Assembly: GCA_030737875.1 (NCBI GenBank)
Contig: CM060920.1
Span: forward strand, 476,438,861 to 476,502,860
Length of the DNA: 64,000 nt
Direction of reading: 5' to 3'
From: Allium sativum
Lineage: Eukaryota; Streptophyta; Magnoliopsida; Asparagales; Amaryllidaceae
Under the pieces are notes generated by a model. The model was not told the origin of the DNA. It made no database searches and saw only the letters and a program-made list of their open reading frames with translations. Made by a program: the position numbers and the translations under genes. Positions 58,307-64,000 of the stretch are shown piece by piece; position 1 is the stretch's first letter, and the number at the start of each line of letters is the position of its first letter.

Positions 58307-59144
58307 TATTAGGGAATGCAAAATGCAGACCTTAAGGCAAGACTAACACCAGATGGGGGAGGGGGGTGAATAGTGTTTTCAAAGAATTTATGAAAATATA
58401 AAACTTATATGATTTACTATATGAATCACACACAACAGAGATGGCCACAAACAAAGAATCAATCACAAACACAGAAACAGATAAATATAAAATGCAGAGA
58501 AAGGAAAGAACACACCAGATTTACACTGGTTCGGATTACTCATACGACCAGTCCCACACAACGCTGGATTACGCAGAGTTTTACTAATATCACTATCCAA
58601 ATACAATCCCCTTGATTTCACGGCTATAAGAATAACACCGCTCCAAGCTCTCTTGATTTCACGGCTATGAGATTACCATCGCTCCTTTTCCTTGATTTCC
58701 GGGCTACAAGGAACACACCCTTTCCCAGACATTTCCCAAATGATTACAATAGCCCTATAACTCTTCAATAGCACTTCATTTCAGAGAGTAATGAGTAGAG
58801 AGTGAGAAAAGAAGAAGTTTTATTAATTAGAGTAGAAATCGGCTAAGTAGAGGTGTAGAAATCAATAAAATATGAAATACTAATGGTGGGATGAAAAGGG
58901 GAGAAGATGGAGGAGATATCTTAAAAATTCGAAATCAACCCCTATTTATAAGATTTGAAAGATTGCTGCGTTTCTGGAATGTTACAAACAGTGAAAAGAC
59001 ACTTCTTTGAAAATTGAATTTCTGACAGTTATATGTCGACATAGACTTATATGTATGTCGACATAAGCATGTACAAAATATTTTTAAAACTATTTTTCTA
59101 GTATTTAATTGTATATATTATTCTGGAAATTCTTGAAATAAAAC
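58307..59144 (-). repeat. 5' LTR of Copia element 2, cut by element I
   Basis: Starts TATTAGGG (TG changed to TA). It aligns with 22126-22950 and breaks off at 59144, where element I begins. The TATA box (58941-58952) and the best preserved palindrome pair of the window (59029-59068) are kept. Confidence 0.88.
58941..59068 (-). promoter_or_regulatory. LTR promoter of Copia element 2
   Basis: Palindrome pair ATATGTCGACATA / TATGTCGACATA with about 9 bp between, then CTTATAAATAGGGG on the minus strand some 80 bp downstream. Confidence 0.7.
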
Positions 59145-59419
59145 TGTAACGACCTGAAATTTTAGTCAATTTTAAAATAAGAATTTAAATAGGACTGAAT
59201 GATTTTTTTTAAATGTATATATGGTTTTTATTTTAAAATATACCATTTGAATTTCGATTTAATAAAATATAGGATTAACAAAATATTCAGCTTTGAAAAT
59301 ATTTGTCGATATTGAAAGATGATGTAGTAAGTACTTAAGTATTTTAATTTGAAACATTTAAATTTAAGTACTTAAGTCAAGATTATGTTAAACTAAAACA
59401 ATTCCTAAATTAATTTCAA

Positions 59420-59960
59420 GTGGCTTCTCTTGGAAGCCAAGCCAATCGTTAGTGGCTTCTTATGAAAGCCAATCCTTAGTGTCTTCTCTTGGAAGCCAAA
59501 GATGGCTTTTCAAGGAAGCTAATTCTTAATAGCTTCTCTTGGAAGCCAAGGCATTAGTAGCTTCTCTTATAAGCTTAGTCATATCTATATGGCTTCTCTT
59601 AGAAGCCAATTCTTGGTGGCTTCTCTTGGAAGCCAATTCTTAGTGCCTTCCTCCTTAAGCTTCTTAATACTTATCTTATGAATGCTTAGTACCTTCCTCC
59701 TTAAGCTATTCTTAGTGCCTTCTTTCTTAAGTGCATAGCTTCTCAAAGAAGCTTAAGAGAGTAGTAAGTATAAGATGACAATTTGAATTTTTCTTTCTTG
59801 AGTGCTTAACTTCTCAAAGAAGCTAAAGAGAGTAATAAGTGTAAGAAGACAATTTTGTTTTTTCTTCTTTAAGCTTATGGCTTCTTAAGGAAGCCTTAGA
59901 AGACAAATTGGACTTCTCTTCCTTATGCTTATGGCTACTTAAGGAAGACTTAACACACGT
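59420..59960. repeat. Array of GGCTTC-N5-GAAGCC hairpins upstream of the TATA box
   Basis: Nine tightly spaced units (starts near 59421, 59451, 59479, 59502, 59528, 59556, 59590, 59617 and 59643) share the inverted repeat GGCTTCTCTTGGAAGCC, separated by about 10 bp (aattcttagt-like). After them come looser relatives such as AGCTTCTCAAAGAAGCT (59738 and 59808) and GGCTTCTTAAGGAAGCC (59878). Confidence 0.8.
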
Positions 59961-60034
59961 ACACTTACATGTTAAGTAATGGTAGGAGCATGACAAGTGT
60001 CCCTATGATAATGACATAAATGCCCATATACATG

Positions 60035-60115
60035 GCTATAAAAAGGCACCTACACTCTTCTCATTTTCATTCCATCCTTACCTCTTTCCTTCTTCTCCTT
60101 CTCTTCCACCTTAAA
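60035..60115 (+). promoter_or_regulatory. Core promoter of element I
   Basis: CTATAAAAAGG at about 60038-60048, followed by a C/T-rich stretch at 60053-60115, typical of a plant RNA polymerase II start region and leader. Confidence 0.65.
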
Positions 60116-63100
60116 GCTCCTCCATCCATGTCTTTCCATGGCCGAAAATAACATATAAAATAATAAAAAAGTTAAGAAAAGAAGAAAAAGAAGTACAGGA
60201 GGTAGATCTTGGAGCTAGAGATCGTTAGGCAAAAGCTTGGATTCACAGGGTGAGGAAATCTAAACGTATTAAGGGTTTCGGTTGCTTATTTATGTGATGC
60301 ACGCATGATGTTTGATGAGATGTCTCTTAAAAATTTATAGTACGTTTATGGTTATATTGATGATGTATATTTTCTAATAACCCTTAAGTAGATTCATAAA
60401 GTTAAAATGACATATTACTTAGATTTGGAAGTGAAACACCTTATGATAGTTCAAAAAAAATCATACTTTTGTGGAATATCATAAATATACATGCCTTGAT
60501 TTAATATTGGTAATATGTTTGGGTTATTAGTAAGTGATTTGATATGGTTAAGGGCGTTAAATCCCTAAAGATTCGACCTTAATGTAAAATTATACATAAA
60601 GGTATGATCTTTAGGTGTAAGTTTATGTTTATACATGAAAAGATTATACCTTTAATTGAAATTCAGGGAGTTGGATCCTATGTGAAGAATTTATGCTTTA
60701 ATTACTATGGTTTAAGTTAGTAAAAGAGAGATTGAACCCTTTTAGGCTCGAACTACATATGTAATTACGTACATAGGTAAAATCTTTAAGTGTATATTCA
60801 CAAACCATAAGGAGAACCGACACTTTTCATTTAGATTCATGAAGCTAGACCTTAGTTGAGTATTGCTTGGGTTGAAAGCTAGGGTTATGGATATTAGAAA
60901 CTTATAACATGGGTTTTAGCACCATAACATGCTTATGTTAAGATGTGAATCTCTAGCTAGTAAATACGAAATTATTATTCATGTTTGGAAGATGATGGTC
61001 GAATTTGATTTAGTTTGGATGTTTTGTTTGGTTGATCAATGGTTATGAATATTGTTTGGTTGTTAATTAATAAAATGGAACCCAACTATGACACCGACAT
61101 CTGATCTTAAATAACTAACAAGTTTAGTTACAACTCGTTAGAGACATGACATCTTTTTTATGTTTATTGGATGTTTTTATATACCCAAATTCTCGGATAT
61201 ATAGGAGTTGAATGAGTCTCATTCCAGAAATTGGATTTTAAATGATTATTTTAATAATAAAATAATCGAGGAAACATAAAAGTTTGAATTTAAGTTCTAA
61301 TACCCCTTGGATATGAGAGTTAGTTAATAACGATGAACTTTTGCAAAAGAACAAACTAGGTTTGAAGAAGTTAAGAACAAGTTATGGCTTGTCGAATTTT
61401 GAAATCAATAATAAACAATTTCAAAGGTTTTTGAAATGAAATATCAAGATTTGGAATTGTATAAACCCTTTAGGAAATTTGGATTTAATATCTAATAGAA
61501 CCTTTATTTAAATATAAAGGAATTTGGGCTTTTAATCAATAATTGGATTATCGATAATGATTAATTAATTTAATTAATTTGGAATAGAATGGAAACCAAA
61601 TTGGTTATTGATTGAAGTAAGTCTCTATAGATGATGACTTAGACTATTTGAGGGATTTAAAAGGCTGTGTCGTTATCCCGCTTATAGTGTTTGTTGGATA
61701 TGGTGGTTTATATCGATTATAAACTAGTATGATTTCTGTAGAGATTCCAACATAAAAGGAAATATGATTTTGAGTTTGTTGTGAATGATGTCTTCAATAG
61801 CATTGTTCTTTGGCCCATGAAAAAGTAAGATATTTTCCAAGTTAAGCAAATGAAATCTTTATTTATAAAGATTTTCGGGAAAGGAATGAACATGTTTTTA
61901 CATGAGGCAGGTGGCAAATAATCGATAAGGATTATTGGAAAGATTTAACTTGGAATTTAAAGTTAAGTAATCGGAATATTTGGTTTGAAATCTTTCAACA
62001 AGATTTGAAGGAATGGGATTTAAAAGGTAATGGGAATTATCAAAACATAAGATGATTAAAAATGGAGTATTACCAGTTTTGCTCCATGAGATAGGAATGA
62101 AGAATTTCGATATATTAAAACTTAATATAGTTTTAATAAATCTTTGAATAAAAGATTGGCAAGAATAAAGGCGTTGGAATAAACATGCATTCACGTACAG
62201 TGATAACTAAATAGTCATAAATTTGATTGGATAATCCAAAATTGGATTTCGAGTTAAGTAACTATTGATGAATAATTTAGGCATATTAAAGCTCATTACA
62301 GTTTTAATGAATGAATTGAGTGATATTCTGAGATGGAATGAGGTTCATGAAATCATGTATACCTATTGGTTTTAAAGATGCCTAATTATTTGGAAAAGCC
62401 GGGTTTTTACCCATTGCGAATAAACGACGTGATGCTGATGTCAAGATATCGATGATAATGATGGAAGACCCAGATTTCTTCACATTGGATGGATGGCCTG
62501 TTGATGCCTTCGACGGCGGCCTATATGAGGTTAAAGTGACGGCATGATCTGACCGTACTTGAAGCGATTTGGTTTGCAAGGACTTGCACTCCCAGACGGG
62601 GACGTGGAATCAAGTGCCTTCGGCTTCGTTCCTATTCCCGGAATGGACTAGTTGATGGATTTCATGTCTGACACTGTATTTTACAAAATGCAGACTGACA
62701 TTTACTAAACATACATCTGTTTGGTGGCGGAGAATTTATTCTCTTGCTTAACACCCTTCTTTGAGATGTATGAGCTCAAAGGTTGTATGTTGGTTAATTG
62801 CAGTTTGTGTTTTAAGTAATGATAGTGTGGCATGATAAGTGAATATGATCAAGGCTTTTGTTGAAAAGTAGGGCCTTGTGGTTGAAAACCAAAGCATGGC
62901 TTAAATGCGTAGCTTTGTGTATGACGTGACTTTGCGGGCCTCACAAACAGGATTATAGACCGCATGGGTAGAGACTTATCGTTCCATCTAGCAAAAGGTA
63001 ACGCCATGGTATGGATCCCAGGCATTTACTTATGTGGTTTGTTAGATGAGGCGGCTCAGACTAGGTCAATATACCTAGATGACAGTCTACACACAGACTG

Positions 63101-64000
63101 AGGGAGGTTATGTTCATATTGTTACTTTAATCCATGAAGTAGGGTGGACTGACCATGCTGCTCTAAAGGAGCCAGACGGGATCATGGAACCTAGCTGGGG
63201 GTTCCAAATCGGATTGGGAAGATCCTTAGCTCAGGCTCATTGATGGAAATACAACTCCCAATATGAAACCCTTTGCGATTTTTAAGTTGTATACATATGT
63301 AGCCAACATACATGGATGGGGCACTATGCGAGCTAAGATTCATAAGTTTATTCTCAAAAGGATTTTTCACACCCAAGTCGTTATAATAATATGAAATGTT
63401 TTTGTCTTGAACTATATCAAGCATGTTTTGCAATTATAAGGCAAACCCCTACCCTATGGTGTGCGCTTGCATTGTGTGACGGGATCTGGGGCTTATAATC
63501 ATTCATTTTTCTAAAGTCATGTTTTCAAAATTTGTTTTATGGTTGCTATGTTTGGCTCTGGCAGCTATGGTTTTTCACGTATCCTTAGGGGAAATCCATT
63601 CCGCGACATGCGGTGTGGTCCTGAGATACCTTATTGAAAGACTATGTTTAAGATTAGTTAATAAAGTTTTCTCACACCAGTCCCATGACTGGCTCGCAGT
63701 TTGTTTTTCCCTTGCAAACTGCGGTGCCCACAATTTCAACATGGGCAGTTTGTTAGTTTGTTTTTCATTTATCGTGATCGGGCTCAAGCTTGAAGACGTG
63801 GAGTTCCAGAGAGAGCTGGAGTTTCATATGAAGGCTGGACATTCTCTACTATTGGTATATTATGTTAAGCCTACACGGTTGTAATGGTATTTAAAATCAG
63901 ATTTGTATTCAGAAATGTTTCCACTGCAATGATATACCCTTATTATATTTTATCTGTTCCGCTGTGAGTTTTGTATTCCGCTGTGTTTTGCTCTGATAAA

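Larger units (their letters stand above)
22126..59144 (-). mobile_element. Copia element 2, pol-less, minus strand, with two large insertions
   Basis: Left (3') LTR 22126-23477, right (5') LTR from 58307, and tRNA-iMet primer site beside it (58294-58305). Removing insertions F (23607-31796) and G (33506-56254) leaves an interior of about 3.9 kb. Reading leftward this contains gag (58248 to about 57200), an accessory ORF (56633-56255 continuing at 33505-32820) and a second small ORF (32384-32150). No RT, integrase or protease block is seen. The candidate left target site is CATAT at 22121-22125; the right one is hidden because element I cuts the 5' LTR. Confidence 0.85.
59145..64000 (+). mobile_element. 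Element I: long Gypsy-type LTR, plus strand, running off the window
   Basis: Begins TGTAACGACCTG at 59145, after AAAAC (probable target site, 59140-59144). The reverse complement of 63000-64000 matches the left part of the G LTR and the solo LTR at 6392-7484, so this is a related LTR in opposite orientation. Its 3' end was not reached after 4.86 kb. A hairpin array (59420-59960), a TATA box (about 60039) and a pyrimidine-rich start region (60050-60115) follow in order. 60120-63000 is AT-rich with no conserved frame; the frame 63519-63884 is not supported by homology. Confidence 0.82.

Noticed and set aside
59420..59960. Regularly spaced repeats that look like a CRISPR array
   Set aside because: Units are palindromic words with linkers of only about 10 bp that are related to each other, inside a plant LTR. 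There are no unique spacers of constant length and no cas genes.
59420..59960. Heat-shock elements in the LTR of element I
   Set aside because: TTC and GAA are five bases apart, whereas heat-shock elements need TTCnnGAA spacing.
63519..63884. 121-codon frame at the right end of the window
   Set aside because: It lies in the LTR of element I in the region matched by the G and solo LTRs, where the frame is not kept.
1..64000. tRNA or rRNA genes
   Set aside because: tRNA-like words occur only as primer-binding sites of retrotransposons; no cloverleaf-size match was seen.

Overview
This window is plant nuclear DNA, most likely from a eudicot with a large, repeat-rich genome. There are no prokaryotic-style operons. 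Nearly every base belongs to a nested stack of transposable elements: Copia and Gypsy LTR retrotransposons of plant lineages, a CACTA DNA transposon carrying plant exon pieces with GT-AG borders, and a U6 snRNA retrocopy. I see no intact, independently convincing host gene. The species cannot be fixed from this sequence.

Stratigraphy, outermost first. (T) A decayed Tat/Ogre-type Gypsy element on the minus strand forms the substrate; its pieces are 10023-10932 and 19459-22125 (gag end, protease, RT, RNase H, second RNase H, integrase zinc domain). (A) A plus-strand chromovirus-type LTR cuts its integrase; 1-722 is probably the other side of it, and 8913-10022 its 3' part. (B) Copia element 1, minus strand, 723-8912, lies inside A and itself holds (C) a solo LTR, 6392-7484. 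(D) A plus-strand chromovirus, 10933-19458, sits in T with target duplication CTCAG. (E) Copia element 2, minus strand, starts at 22126 in the T gag region; its 5' LTR begins at 58307 and is cut at 59144 by (I), a plus-strand LTR that runs off the window. Inside E are (F), a LARD-like non-autonomous Gypsy element, 23607-31796 (duplication TAAAT), and (G), an element of 22.7 kb, 33506-56254 (duplication CCGTA). G has LTRs over 6 kb but only about 1.06 kb of interior. Its left LTR carries (H), a CACTA transposon, 34550-43282 (duplication TGA), and a U6 snRNA copy at 47973-48074.

How the pieces work together. The two Copia elements are complementary wrecks: element 1 keeps pol but has lost gag, while element 2 keeps gag but has accessory ORFs in place of pol. 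Their accessory ORFs are preceded by a paired palindromic module (core TATGTCGACATA) that also sits about 80 bp upstream of the TATA box in the LTRs, so they look like transcription units with copied promoters. The CACTA element holds exon-sized pieces of a penta-EF-hand calcium-binding gene (CML49/50-like) and of a villin gene, plus a TATA-led reading frame of unknown identity. The undisturbed second LTR of G serves as an internal empty-site control for both the CACTA and the U6 insertions.
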